Part shown: one piece after another, positions 40,933 to 51,100 of the stretch
Layout: each line of letters starts with the position of its first letter
Numbering within the stretch: the stretch's first letter is position 1
NCBI GenBank assembly: GCA_026770575.1
Contig: MU657167.1
Coordinates: forward strand, 819,084-883,083
DNA from: Pelagophyceae sp. CCMP2097
Taxonomy: Eukaryota > Sar > Pelagophyceae
Direction: 5' to 3'
DNA length: 64,000 bases
Program-made: the position numbers and the translations under genes
The notes under the pieces: model-generated
What the model was told of the DNA's origin: nothing
The model's database searches: none
What the model saw: the letters and a program-made list of their open reading frames with translations, nothing else

Positions 40933-43713
40933 ATGTGTTGTGTGTTTCAGCCTGAGGCATGCGAGGCCTCGTTGCGCCGCAATTTGAGAGAGAGGCTCTG
41001 CCCGCGTGGCGCGCAGGGCCCCCGCCTTTGGATGATCTACACGGGTTCGGACATGCTCGCCCCCGGAGTCGCCGCGCTCCCGAGCGTGACCTCGAAGAAG
41101 GTGCAGCAGCGCCGGAGCGACAAAGCGGCCGTTAAAGTCTTAGCGGCGCAGAGGCAAACCGCCGCGCTCGTCGACACCAACAGCGCCCCGCCGGAGCCGC
41201 GCGCGGCGCGGGCCAAGGACAGCCCCGCGCGGCCGTCGCGCCGGCCGGCCATGGTCGCGCCGGACGCCGCCGCCGACGCCGACGCCGACGCGCCGCGGCC
41301 CGAGGGCTTTGCGCGCGAGTCCGTCCGCGACCTGCGGCGCGACGAGGCGGGTTCGCCGCGCGCGTCGCCGCTGGTATTGCTCGCCGACGGCGGCCTCGGC
41401 GCCACAGACGAGGACGAGGACTACGTGGCGCAGATGGAGCGCCTCGCTGCGATGGACCTCTCTGAGGACAAGCTCTGGAAAATCGCGGGCACGCGCAGGC
41501 TCGACACCATCACGGAGATCACGCTCAGCCTCCGGTCTTCCTCCCAGTCGTTTGCCAACGTCGGCGAGCTGCTGCCAAACCTCGTGGAGCTCGTGCTGGA
41601 CGGTTCCGAGCTCGCCTCGCTGCGCGACTTGGGCACGGGCCTGCAGTCGCTCAAGTCGCTGTCGCTGGCACGGTGCGGCATGCGCGAGCTCGACGGCATG
41701 TCGGCGCTGCCGCGGCTGAACACACTGGACGTCGCGCACAATCACATTTCGGACCTCGACGCGCTCTCCCACCACGAACATCTCCAAGTCCTCGACGCGC
41801 GAGGCAACAAACTATGCGACCTGCAGCAGCTCGAGGTCTTGGGCACATGTGCGCTGCTCTACGCATTGCACTTGCAGGGCAATGCCTTGCAGACCAAGCT
41901 CGAATCGGAGACGTATGCCAAAGTCGTCTGCTTCCACATCCCCTCGCTCCGCGCCCTCGACGGCAAGCACGTAAAGTTCCAAGGCCTCGTCGACGAGGCC
42001 GACCTCGACGCCGCCGCCGACGCGCTCGCCGCAAACGAAGCGGAGCCTCCCGCGCGCGGCGCCGCGGTCGGCGGCGCGACGTTGGCGCAGGCCGGCGCCG
42101 CGCCCGGCGCCGAGCCGTGGCGCGCGGTGCTGGGCACGAAGAAGCGGCCCACGGCGCGGCAGCCGCACATCCTCGAGTCTGACCCGTCGGCGTCGGCGCT
42201 CACGCTCGACGGCAACACGGCCTTTGCCGGCTCGGCGCTGGCCATGATGCGCCGCCGCGCGCTGCCGGCGCCGCACGACGTCACGTCCGTCTGCTCGACG
42301 CTCGACGACGCCCTCCGCCTCGACGAGGCGCAGCGCCAGCCGGCGCCCGGCGGCGACCACCAGCGGCTCCTCCAGGAGTGGGCCGCCGAGAGCGCGGCCT
42401 TCGCCGTGCCGGACCCGCCGCAGCGGTCGTCGTCGCAAGGCAGCGCCGCCTCCGAGCCGCGCGCCGCGGCGCCGGGCGCGGCGTGCCCGTCGCCGTCTGC
42501 GCTGCTGAAGCGCCGCGCGGCCGCGCGGCCGCGGACGGCGCCCATGGCGTCGCCCAGCGGCCGGCGCGGCTTCCACTTTGACGACTCGCCGCTGGCCTCG
42601 GCGGGCAACGCGCACTTCTTCGCCGCGGCGCCGGGCGGCCACCGGCCGAAGAGTTCTTTCACCACTTCGAGCCGCGCGCCGCTCGGCGCGCACGAGTCGC
42701 CTTCGCCGCGGCGCGCGCCTGCGTCGCGGCCGCAGTCGGCGTCAAGCGCCGGCGGCGACGCGGCGCCCGACATGGTGCTGCCCGAGCCGGTGTTTCTCCC
42801 CGACGCGGAGCGCGCGCGGACGCTCGTCGAGCGGCCGTCGTCGCGGCGGACGTCGCGGCGCCGCGCCTTCTGCGACGACTCGGAGGACGACAACGAGGAA
42901 ACGCCGGGTGCGTTTGCGCACAACAGGGCGGCGGACAGCGCGCCGCGGCCGCCTCACCGGCCGCCGGCGGGCGCGGCGGCGGCGTGGCAGCCGTCGGCCG
43001 AGTCGGAAGACGAGGGCAGCGACGGCGACGCGCCGCCGACGCGCGCGGCCATCAAGGCGCAGGTCGCCGCGAACGCCGCGCGGCCGCCGCGGCCGCCGAC
43101 GGACCGCGCGGCGCCGGGGCGCAAGTCGGCCGCGGCCGCCAAGATCGGCTTCGACCTCGCGGGTTCCCTCGCCGCGCTGACGACGTGGTCCGACGCCGCC
43201 GCAGACGACGACGACGGCGCCGTGCGCTTCGCGCGCGCCGCCACACCCGCGAGCGCGCAGGGCAGCCGGCCGTCGACTGCCAGCTCGTTCGTCGACGCGC
43301 CAGTCAACGACGCGCCCGCCAATGACGCACACGACGCGCGCCGGGCCGCGCGGCGGGCGGACGGCGCGCGCGGCGCCTCGCAAGGCGCCGACAGCGCGCG
43401 CGGCGCTGTGGAGAGCGGCGCGGAGCGGCAGCCGCGCGTGGCGGCTGCGGCCCGCGCGGGCGAGGCGGGCCGCGCGGGGTCGCTCGACGACGCGGCGCTC
43501 GTGGCCATGCTGCGGCAGCCGCCCAAGGCGGTGCGGCACCTGCGGACGCGCGACGGGTTTCGGGCGTTCTTTGCGGGCGTCTCGACGCGGCGCATGCAAA
43601 ATCTCCTCGAGGCCGCGTTCCACGACCAGCCCGAGGCGGACCGCGCGCGCCGGTTGCAGAAGCGCCTCGCCCTCCTCGAGGGCGTCCTCTTCGACGACGA
43701 CGCCGGCCTCTGA
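40933..43713 (+). CDS. LRRC56: LRRC56 homologue (ODA8), outer dynein arm assembly factor
   Basis: Cytoplasmic/ciliary factor needed to install outer dynein arms (Chlamydomonas ODA8, human LRRC56). The frame is open from before 40915. The ATG at 40933 or the more conventional one at 41032 (MIYTGSDMLAPGVAALP) may be used. The leucine-rich repeats run through LDTITEITLSLRSSSQSFAN, LPNLVELVLDGSELASLRDL, LKSLSLARCGMRELDGMSAL, LDVAHNHISDLDALS and LQVLDARGNKLCDLQQLEVL. The LRR cap is VCFHIPSLRALDGKHV. This order and spacing match LRRC56 closely. After about residue 370 the protein is long, disordered and Ala/Pro/Arg-rich. The final roughly 60 residues are helical (VRHLRTRDGFRAFFAGVSTR). It is intronless and ends DDDAGL at TGA 43711. 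Confidence 0.82.
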   Translation: MCCVFQPEACEASLRRNLRERLCPRGAQGPRLWMIYTGSDMLAPGVAALPSVTSKKVQQRRSDKAAVKVLAAQRQTAALVDTNSAPPEPRAARAKDSPARPSRRPAMVAPDAAADADADAPRPEGFARESVRDLRRDEAGSPRASPLVLLADGGLGATDEDEDYVAQMERLAAMDLSEDKLWKIAGTRRLDTITEITLSLRSSSQSFANVGELLPNLVELVLDGSELASLRDLGTGLQSLKSLSLARCGMRELDGMSALPRLNTLDVAHNHISDLDALSHHEHLQVLDARGNKLCDLQQLEVLGTCALLYALHLQGNALQTKLESETYAKVVCFHIPSLRALDGKHVKFQGLVDEADLDAAADALAANEAEPPARGAAVGGATLAQAGAAPGAEPWRAVLGTKKRPTARQPHILESDPSASALTLDGNTAFAGSALAMMRRRALPAPHDVTSVCSTLDDALRLDEAQRQPAPGGDHQRLLQEWAAESAAFAVPDPPQRSSSQGSAASEPRAAAPGAACPSPSALLKRRAAARPRTAPMASPSGRRGFHFDDSPLASAGNAHFFAAAPGGHRPKSSFTTSSRAPLGAHESPSPRRAPASRPQSASSAGGDAAPDMVLPEPVFLPDAERARTLVERPSSRRTSRRRAFCDDSEDDNEETPGAFAHNRAADSAPRPPHRPPAGAAAAWQPSAESEDEGSDGDAPPTRAAIKAQVAANAARPPRPPTDRAAPGRKSAAAAKIGFDLAGSLAALTTWSDAAADDDDGAVRFARAATPASAQGSRPSTASSFVDAPVNDAPANDAHDARRAARRADGARGASQGADSARGAVESGAERQPRVAAAARAGEAGRAGSLDDAALVAMLRQPPKAVRHLRTRDGFRAFFAGVSTRRMQNLLEAAFHDQPEADRARRLQKRLALLEGVLFDDDAGL

Positions 43714-43728
43714 GCACCGCCGAGCATA

Positions 43729-43734
43729 AATAAA
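43729..43734 (+). terminator. Possible polyadenylation signal
   Basis: AATAAA lies 15 bp after the LRRC56 stop codon, within CATAAATAAAGGC. Confidence 0.45.
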
Positions 43735-43972
43735 GGCAAAACCGCCTGACGCAGACGAGGCGCCCCACTTTTGAACCGATTTTGGCGCGCTAATCCGTAA
43801 CGACGTCGCACCCCCTCTGCCTCTCCGCGCCGGCGAAATCCCGGCCAACCGAGCCCGCCGGACCTTGCGGTCGCCGAGAGAGAAGATTCTTTGCGCCGCA
43901 GCGTCCCAGCACATGCGGGCCGATCCCGGGAAATCTTCGCCGACGCGGCTCGCCCCGCCCGGGCTGGCGGCC

Positions 43973-44613
43973 ATGGTGGTGCTGGAGATCGTTCTAGGCA
44001 GCATGGCCGCGACGGCCGGCGTCGGCGTCGCGGCGGCGGGCGCGGCGGCGGCGGTTCGCACTCTCAAGCGCGTCGAGCCGCCCGTGCGAAGTGGGGCCAA
44101 GATCGCGACGACGCAGCAGCTCCTGGACTCGTACACCGCGCGCGTCAAGCGGCGCGGCGGCGCCCCGCCGCAACTCGGCGCGGCGGGCCCGCGGAGCCCG
44201 CCCGCGCGGCGGCGGCAAACGTGGATCCAGATACCAATCTTCTCCTACGGCGACTTTTGCGGTGCGCCTCCCACGCCCCGGCCCGGGTTTAACCCGAGCG
44301 AGCCCTGGCGGATGCCCGCGCAGGCCTCTTCGTCGCGCTCCCAGAAGGCGCGGCGGCCGTCTGCGGCCCAGAGGGCCTGCTCGTGACAAAAGTGCTGCAG
44401 CGGCAGTGGGCCGAGTCGTGCGGCGCTTTTACAGGCACGAGACTGGTCATGCTCGACGGCAAGAAACTGGCCGGCTGCACGTCTGCCCAGATCGAGCGGC
44501 TCACGCGCGACGCGGCGCGGCCTCTGTGGCTCGAGCTCGCGCGAGGCCGGAAGATCTGCGCCGACGAGGCATCGGCGCAGCCGCAGCCCGCGGGCAAGCA
44601 CCTCCTCTTGTGA
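43973..44613 (+). CDS. Small membrane-anchored protein with PDZ-like domain
   Basis: Two exons. From the ATG at 43973, MVVLEIVLGSMAATAGVGVA starts a hydrophobic, likely transmembrane or signal-anchor N-terminus. A basic linker and WIQIPIFSYGDFC follow. A 62-nt intron (GTGCGCCTCC...CGCGCAG) joins to GLFVALPEGAAAVCGPEGLL. The rest, LVTKVLQRQWAESCGAFTGT then RLVMLDGKKLAGCTSAQIER and PLWLELARG, reads as the second half of a PDZ domain: G..I-x-x-V-D-G and the final helix and strand. It ends GKHLLL at TGA 44611. Earlier in-frame ATGs exist (43865 region). Function unknown; perhaps a membrane scaffold. Confidence 0.6.
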
Positions 44614-44984
44614 CGGCGGCACCCAATCTTGAGAACCCTTGGCCACTAGGAATTCCTATTTTCGCCTTTCGCCCCGTAAATCCTCTGTAATCTCATCTGT
44701 TTTCAGAGGACCCGAGCCGGAGGAGCCGGAGGAGCGCCGACGGCGCCCCCGCGCGACGCGCATCGCCCCACGTGCGGTAGCGCCGCCCGCAGGAAAATTG
44801 GCTCTCCGCTCGCCAAAACGTTTCGTCTCGAGATCGAGATCGACGCTTGCAATTACGCTTGCAATTACGCTTGTTCAGAGGCAGAAAGAAGGCTGAGGCT
44901 GGTCTTTTCCGGGCGCTCCGTCCTCCGGGCGCTGCTCCTCAGCCTTTCGAGGGCTTTCGAGGGCTTTCGAGGGCTTTTGGGGCC
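44614..44984. promoter_or_regulatory. Upstream region with two short tandem repeats
   Basis: 370 bp before the next start codon. ACGCTTGCAATT is repeated two and a half times (about 44842-44872). The decamer GGCTTTCGAG occurs four times, two copies imperfect (about 44943-44980), and ends 5 bp before the ATG at 44985. These are candidate promoter or 5'-UTR elements; nothing else was recognised. Confidence 0.5.
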
Positions 44985-45819
44985 ATGGTCGACTACACGA
45001 AGTGGGACAAGATGGCCATCGACGACGACGAGGCAACGCCGCTGGACGACGCGGCGGTGCGCCTGGACTCGCGGCGCGAGGCGCTGCGCATCGAGGTGGC
45101 TGCGGCGCTGACGAGCGAGCCGGCCGACGGGGCGCTCTTGGCGTACTTCGTCGCCGCGCAGCACCGCGACGCCGACGCACCCGACAACCGCACGCGGCAC
45201 TCCGAAGTCATCGCACTTCTCTCGCGCTCTGTTGAACTCGTCGCACCCGAGACGACGGAGGCGCTCTGCCGCGCCGCCGCCGCGCGCTTCGAGGCCAGCG
45301 ACGAGCGCCTCGGCCGCATCCTCGTCGAGGCGCTGAATACGCTCGAGGCTGCGCGTGCGTCCTGCCCGCGGGGGCGCGCGTCCACCGCGCTCGAGGCGCC
45401 GCGTAGGGCGGTGCGACGGCGCTTTGCCGCTCTTCGAGTCCATCTGCAGCCCGTCGGACGCGCGCGCCCTGGCGCTGCGCGAGGCGTACGCGCGCCACAA
45501 GTTTGGCGAGCTGCGGCTGAAGCGCCACGTCTTCCGCAACGTCGACTCCGCAGAGATGCGCCAGGCCATGGAGGAGCACGAACAACGAGAGCTCGGCGGC
45601 GCCATCGACCTGCCACAGGCCGCGATCAAGGCCGAAGCCTCCAACGCGGGACGGATCATAGGCTCGTGCTTCGCGTCGAGAACCGGCGTCCCAAACCGTC
45701 GCCCCAAACGGCTGCCCCCGGCGGTCGACGTGGAACCCGCGCGCCGTCGGACGCGGCGCCCTAGGCTCGCCGCCGTCCTCGGAGGGGGGCTTTACGTCAT
45801 GTCGTCAATGAGGCGCTGA
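44985..45819 (+). CDS. Hypothetical helical protein
   Basis: Two exons (44985-45354 and 45407-45819) joined by a 52-nt intron (GTGCGTCCTG...CCGCGTAG). The start MVDYTKWDKMAIDDDEATPL is acidic. It is followed by predicted helices (REALRIEVAAALTSEPADGA, LLSRSVELVAPETTEALCRA, DERLGRILVEALNTLEAA) and, in exon 2, LPLFESICSPSDARALALRE and FRNVDSAEMRQAMEEHEQRE. The Arg-rich end after about 45640 may be read-through past a further donor. I do not recognise the family. The alternating helices suggest a TPR- or HEAT-like solenoid, but without clear consensus. Confidence 0.6.
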
Positions 45820-46364
45820 GTCGCCGGCCGCACTCGCGGAGCGGACCGGTGCCCGCCGCTTCCAAAGGCGCTCCCAGCTGACGCGTGGCTATACCCTTCG
45901 CATTGAATCACAACCTAAGTGACGCTGTGGCGGACGTCGCAGGCCCCACCCGCAGACGAGAGGGGCGTGGTCCAAGGGGCGTCCGCGACGAGTTTGGGTC
46001 CTCGGCGTGCATTTTCAAGACGTGCTCGACGACGAGCACGAGTCGCGCGGCGCCTGGGCACTGTGGTACTTCGCCTCGCACGTCTCGCACGCATCGCGCC
46101 GGAGCGGGCGTTTCTCTAAAAATCGTTAAGGCCCCCCCCTTTGCCCTTGGAAACCGTTCGGTCTCTGTGGCTCCTTATCTGACTCTGCTCGTCCACGCCC
46201 TGCTCGTTCACGACACGCGTTGCGTAAGCTGTCCCCCCGGCCGGGGGGGGGGCGTGGCGAAGATATTTGAGAAAATCCTAGGACCCGACTTCTCTCACGA
46301 GCGCCCGCCGCCCGCGGCCCCGCGGCCCCCGGCCCGCCGCCCGCGGCCCCGTGCCCCCCTGGGC
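45820..46364. other. Intergenic region with dispersed repeat copy 3 and a possible exon fragment
   Basis: About 545 bp. One plus-strand frame (about 45990-46130) reads WVLGVHFQDVLDDEHESRGA then WALWYFASHVSH. It looks coding but has no placeable start or splice sites, so it could be a 3' exon of the upstream gene. The dispersed repeat lies inverted at 46185-46229, followed by a C/G homopolymer patch at about 46231-46252. Confidence 0.35.
46185..46229 (-). repeat. Dispersed intergenic repeat, copy 3 (inverted)
   Basis: Reverse complement reads GCTTACGCAACGCGTGTCGT then GAACGAGCAGGGCGTGGACG and AGCAG. It matches the 2161 copy over about 45 bp with two mismatches. Confidence 0.65.
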
Positions 46365-47205
46365 ATGGAGAGGATCGACGCTGCGAAGGTGGCGCAGCTC
46401 CGGAGACGCTCTGGGACGAAAATGTGCTGACGGAGCGCGAGTTCAGAGACCAAAAAGCACTCGTCCTGCGGAAGCGCCCGGCGCCGGCGCCGCCGGCCGC
46501 ACTCGCCTCGCGGAAGCGCTCGGCGCCGCCGCCGTCGGCCGCGGCGGCGGCCGCCCCGAAGCGCGAGCCGGCCGCGGCGGCGGCCGCCCCGAAGCGGAAG
46601 AAGCTCGAGCTCCGCGGCTACGCAGACTGCGTCGTCGTCTCTGGCCAGGGCACGCTTGACGCCCGGGCGCTGCTCAAGGATCACGAGGGCGCGTTCAATG
46701 AGGTCCTCAAGGCCTGGGTCTTCCAGGGCCCCGCCGAGTCCAAGGCGTCGTCCCTCGCCGGCGTCCTCCGAAACTCGACGTTCGACGTGACGGTCCACCC
46801 GCGGAGCGTCGACGGCATTGCCGCCGTCGTCGCGAACAAGGCCAAGGCCCTCCGCGTTGCCATGGAAGGCGCCAGAGGCGTCGAAAAGCACGCCACGTGA
46901 GTCGACCGCACGGTCCGCCGCTCGCCTCGACGCGTGCGGTCCGCCGCTCGCCTCGACGATGCATGGCGCAGGCTCGCGGTGAAGCAGTACAAGAAGTGCA
47001 TCCTCGTGACAGGCCACACGGCAAAGGTCGCGGCCGTCATGCAAGGCCGGGCCTGCATGGCAGGCGGAGCGCGCCCTTGAAAGGCTATGTCTTCAAGCCG
47101 GCGGCCCTGGACGACCTCGTCCGCGAGTTGACGCGCGACGCATCCAACACCGTCACCGTCGAAGCCGCGCTCCAAGCGACGGTGACTCCGGCCGTGACTC
47201 CGTGA
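46365..47205 (+). pseudogene. SHOCT-like gene copy 1, receiver-like middle, frame-disrupted
   Basis: Tandem paralogue of the next gene. The N-terminus starts MERIDAAKVAQL, but relative to copy 2 seven bases are missing after GCAGCTCCGG, so the ATG frame stops at 46429. The homologous frame continues LTEREFRDQKALVLRKRPAP (a SHOCT-like G-x-L-T-x-x-E-F-x-x-x-K motif), then LRGYADCVVVSGQGTLDARA and LKAWVFQGPAESKASSLAGV. A 75-nt intron (46897-46971) with a 22-bp internal duplication leads to LAVKQYKKCILVTGHTAKVA. The C-terminal GYVFKPAALDDLVRELTRD lies in yet another frame. ILVTGHT...GYVFKP resembles the last strands of a response-regulator receiver domain (T then K-P). With two frame shifts it is either a pseudogene or has introns I cannot place. 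Confidence 0.5.
46911..46958. repeat. 22-bp duplication inside an intron
   Basis: CGGTCCGCCGCTCGCCTCGACG occurs at 46911-46932 and 46937-46958, separated by CGTG. Both copies lie within the predicted 46897-46971 intron. Confidence 0.8.
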
Positions 47206-47265
47206 GGCGACCTCACAGGCCAGGCCGGTCGTCGGTCGAGGACGAAATGCCCCCCAGATTCAGAG

Positions 47266-47271
47266 AATAAA
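47266..47271 (+). terminator. Possible polyadenylation signal
   Basis: AATAAA lies 60 bp after the copy 1 stop codon, in CAGAGAATAAAACG. Confidence 0.4.
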
Positions 47272-47465
47272 ACGTTGTGAATACGATGTCTCCGGGCCGG
47301 CCCCCATGCTTGGCATTGGCAAGCTCTTTCCACGACGCGCGCGTGTGGGCGCTTCTCTGAAACTCGTAAAACCCGGAGAACGAAGAGAAGTTTTAGAAAA
47401 GCGGGACCCGACCGTTCTCGAACGAGCGACCGCGGTCCGCGCCGCCCGCGGTGGACGCTGCGAAG

Positions 47466-48056
47466 ATGGCGGAGTTGATGGACGCTGCGAAGATGGCGCA
47501 GCTCCGGGCTTTTAAGGCGCTCTGGGACGAGGGCGTCCTTACGGAGCGCGAGTTCAACGACCAAAAGGCCCTCCTCCTGCAGAAGAAGCGCCCGGCGCCG
47601 CCGCCGGCCTCGCCTACCGCCCCGCAGCGGCAGAAGCTCCGCGGGTACGCGGACTGCCTCGTCTCCGACCAGGGCACGTATGACGCCCGGGCGGTGCTCA
47701 CGGGGTACGAGGGCACGTTCGACGCGGCCCTCGAGGCCTGGGTCTTCCGGCGCGCGCCCGCCGAGTCCAAGGTGTGCGAGCTCCCGCGAGGCCCCCGCGC
47801 GCCGGCGGCGGCGCGAAGTGGCGTCGCGCCGGACGAGAGCGCCGCGGCGGGAGGCGACGGCGACGGCGCCGCGGCGGACGGCGTCGAGACTGCGACGGCG
47901 TCGTCACCGCCCGGCGCGCTCGACGTCGGCGGTGCGCGCTTCGAGGCGTCTTCCCTCGCCGGCGTCCTCCGAACCCTGGACGACCTCGTTCGCGATCTGA
48001 CGGGCGACACCTCGGACACAATCGACCCCGCACTCCAACCGGCGGCGGCTCCGTGA
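47466..48056 (+). CDS. SHOCT-like protein, copy 2
   Basis: An intact 196-residue frame from the ATG at 47466 (MAELMDAAKMAQLRAFKALW). DEGVLTEREFNDQKALLL is a near-consensus SHOCT motif (L-x-x-G-x-[IL]-[ST]-x-x-E-F-x-x-x-K), here at the N-terminus rather than the usual C-terminus. Next come LRGYADCLVSDQGTYDARAV and ALEAWVFRRAPAESK, closely matching copy 1, then a low-complexity Ala/Gly stretch. It then jumps from SSLAGVLR directly to LDDLVRDLTGDTSDT. Compared with copy 1, the receiver-like middle is missing. The 16-nt repeat GGACGCTGCGAAGATG near the start duplicates MDAAKM. Function unknown. The end lies about 70 bp from the dynein stop on the other strand. Confidence 0.6.
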   Translation: MAELMDAAKMAQLRAFKALWDEGVLTEREFNDQKALLLQKKRPAPPPASPTAPQRQKLRGYADCLVSDQGTYDARAVLTGYEGTFDAALEAWVFRRAPAESKVCELPRGPRAPAAARSGVAPDESAAAGGDGDGAAADGVETATASSPPGALDVGGARFEASSLAGVLRTLDDLVRDLTGDTSDTIDPALQPAAAP

Positions 48057-48127
48057 TCGAGGCACAGGCCGGGCGAGATGGGCGGGGCGTTTTCAAAATG
48101 CGGACTTTATGATTAAAATCGCCGGGC

Positions 48128-51100
48128 CTAGTCGTCGAGCTGGGAGACTATTGCGACGCCGCGCAGGACCCAGTGCGAGGCGGCGTGCTGCGTCTTTAAC
48201 GTGGCGACGAAGACGAAGGTGGGCCCGCGGAACGTGGTCAGATAGACGGGGCAGTTGTACAGGTCCTCCTCTGGCCGCAGGTAGCCGACGGAGGAGGGGT
48301 CCCACGTCGGCTGGACCTGGACGGCCTTGATGTACATCAGCGGCAGCGCCGGCAGCAGCTCCTTTGGCTTACTATCCTGGAGCACGCCCGTGCAGGCCAC
48401 GGCGTCGCACATGTACGCCGTCGCCTCGTCGTCCTGCTTGCCCCAGCAGGCGCCCTCGCAGAAGAGGCCGTGGACGAAGGCGCCCTCGGGCAGCGCCTCG
48501 GTGAGGTCGTCTGGCGAGAGAACGGAGGAGATGTGCGTCTCCGTGGTCATTTTGTCCAAGGGCAGCGCCTGGTTCCTCGCCGTCACCTGCTTGATGGCCG
48601 TGAGGAAGGCAGTCGGGTTGAAGAGGCCCGGCAGCCACAACGCCAGCGGCGCGCGCAGGTTGTCGGCGTCTGCCCATCTAGAGAGCTGCGCGCAGCGCAG
48701 GATGACGTCCTCGAACCAGCTCGGCAGCCCCTTCATAGAGGGCCAGGCGAAGACCTCCCACGACGCGGTGTGGAACGGGTTGCGGCCGGGCACTTGCCGG
48801 ATGGACAGCGCCGAGAGCAGGTCCTCCATCTTCTGCGACATGTTCAGTTGGCCGAGCAAGCCCTTTTTCAGCTCTTCCAGCGACCGCGCGATTTCCGCAG
48901 TCAGGTCGTTCATTCGGCCCAGCTCCTGCAGCACGACGACGAGGTAGGGCGCGTCCTTGCCCTTGAGCAACGGCGCCGCCTTTTCGGTAGACTCGTAGAG
49001 GTCGAACTGTTGCGGCAGCCGCACCAGCAACGCGTCGATCATCTCCTCCGTGCCGCCGCCGCCGCCGCCGCCGCCGGCCTTGGTGCCCGCCTTTAAGCGG
49101 AGGATGGTGCTCACCAGCGCCGTCGTCGCCGAGTTCAAGTAGGCGATTTCACTGTTCATGTGCAAACCATAGATCAAGGGCGACTCGGGCGGCAGCTTGT
49201 CCTTCAAGTGCCGGACGTACATGTCGCGGTGCGTGTGCGTCTTGGCGTCGGGCGAGTGGAACCCAAAGCCCAGCACGCCTTGTTGCAACAGTTCGGGTGT
49301 GAAGGAGACTTGGAGGTACGTGTTGTTCGTGCGCCTGTCCCAGAAGTCGGTGATGTGCCCACCATACATGATCTCGCCGAAGATGTACCTCAAGTCCTCC
49401 CAGGGCACCTGGCCCTTGTCGTCGAGGTAGGCCTGTAAAACGTCGGCGCAGATGGTCAGGTCGCCCATATTGAAGCCGTACTTCCTCGACCATCCTTGCT
49501 GGCCGAAGCGCTTGCGGCCGAGCATGACGCCGTGGAAGAAGCACAAGCCGAACAAGCAGGCGCGGAACTCGACGGGGAGCGAGCACGCCTCCAAACGCGT
49601 CTGGTCAAAGGGCTTCCAGGCGCGCTCGACGTTGGATTTGATGTCCGAGGGAGCTTCATTCGAGACCTTGATGCACGACTGCATCAGCGACTCTGGGATG
49701 TTCCTCTGGTAGGCGAACGAAGGCGGCTCGGCGGAGATGAAGCAGCGGAAGTCGGCGTGCGCGTGCTCCGAACAGACTTCCAACCGCCTCTCCAAGACGG
49801 GGAGCCAATTTTGCATCAGGTGGAGATTCTGCAGCATCACCCAGCCTCCCTCTTTGGCCATTTGCTCCAGCATGGCCTCGGCGGGCGCCTCCTGGCCCTG
49901 GCCCATGGAGATGTTGACGAATTTGCGGTTGGCGACCGTAATGCCAAACGACTCTCCCAGCTGCTCGACCCACGTCGTCGGGTCGACGCCCGGAAAGAGC
50001 ACGAAGAAAACCGGCGTAGACGCCGTCGTCTCCATGTACGTCCTCTTCATGTCAAAGGGCTGCTGTTCCACGTACAGCTCGCCATAAACCTCGCGGATGT
50101 ACGCGGTGACGCCCATGGTCACGCGGTCCGTGCGCATCGCACTGAGCAGCAGAATCTTCTCGAACAGGCCCAGATGCACCGCGCCCTCGCCGCAGGGGCA
50201 GTCGGCGCGCTCCGGCGCGGGCGAGTTGTACCACGCGTCCCACTCCGCCGGCCGGGCCTCTACGTTTTCCAGGATGGTGGCGAAGAGCGGGACCTCTGGC
50301 GCGTCCTGCTGCAGCGCGCGCAGCTTGGGCCACACCGCCTCTGGGAGGAAAGCGAGCACGGCATGCGAGGGCGCGTCGCCGGCCGCGCCTCGGTTCAGGA
50401 GGAGCATGTCGAGGTACTTTGCCGGTAAGAGGCCATCTGCAATCTGCAAAGTGCAGATGAACAGCGAGACGACTGTGAGCTTGTCTCGCTCGAAGAGGCC
50501 TCTCCGGACGTAGTTGAAGCAGACGGCCGTCGTCGTCTCGATGAGCTTGCGGTTCCGCGCCGCGTAGTCGATGTACTTTTCGCACATGCTCTGGGGCACG
50601 ACCAGGCGCCTGGCCGCCCCGCCGTCGGAAGAGACCACCTCGACGACGAGCGCGGGCCGGCCGTGGACGTCGAGGACCTTGAGGATCTTGCCGACGGCGA
50701 GGTCGCACTCGACCTGCTCGCCGACGTTGAAGGTGGTGGCCGAGGGCGCTTTGGGGGAGGTGCCGGCTGACATGACCTTGTCCAAGAATTCAACGTCCAG
50801 AGTGTCCGTGTGCGAGGCGCGCATCAAAATGTCGCGGTTCCAGGGGAAGCGCTCGATGCCCGCGATGACGCGCTTGGCGATTTTCTTGAAACTGGAAATG
50901 CCAAAGCCCTTGGCTGGGCCCGATGCCGTCGTCTCGCGCTGCACCACGTCGATGCCGTTCAAGAAGACGACGACAAAGGCATTTAAAGAGTAGATGTAAT
51001 ACGTGTGGATCTTGACCAGGTCGTTCATGATAAAAAAGAGCTGCGACCCTCGGCGCGCCGCGGCGCGAAACTTCTCCGAAGTGTTGTTGATCGACTCCGT

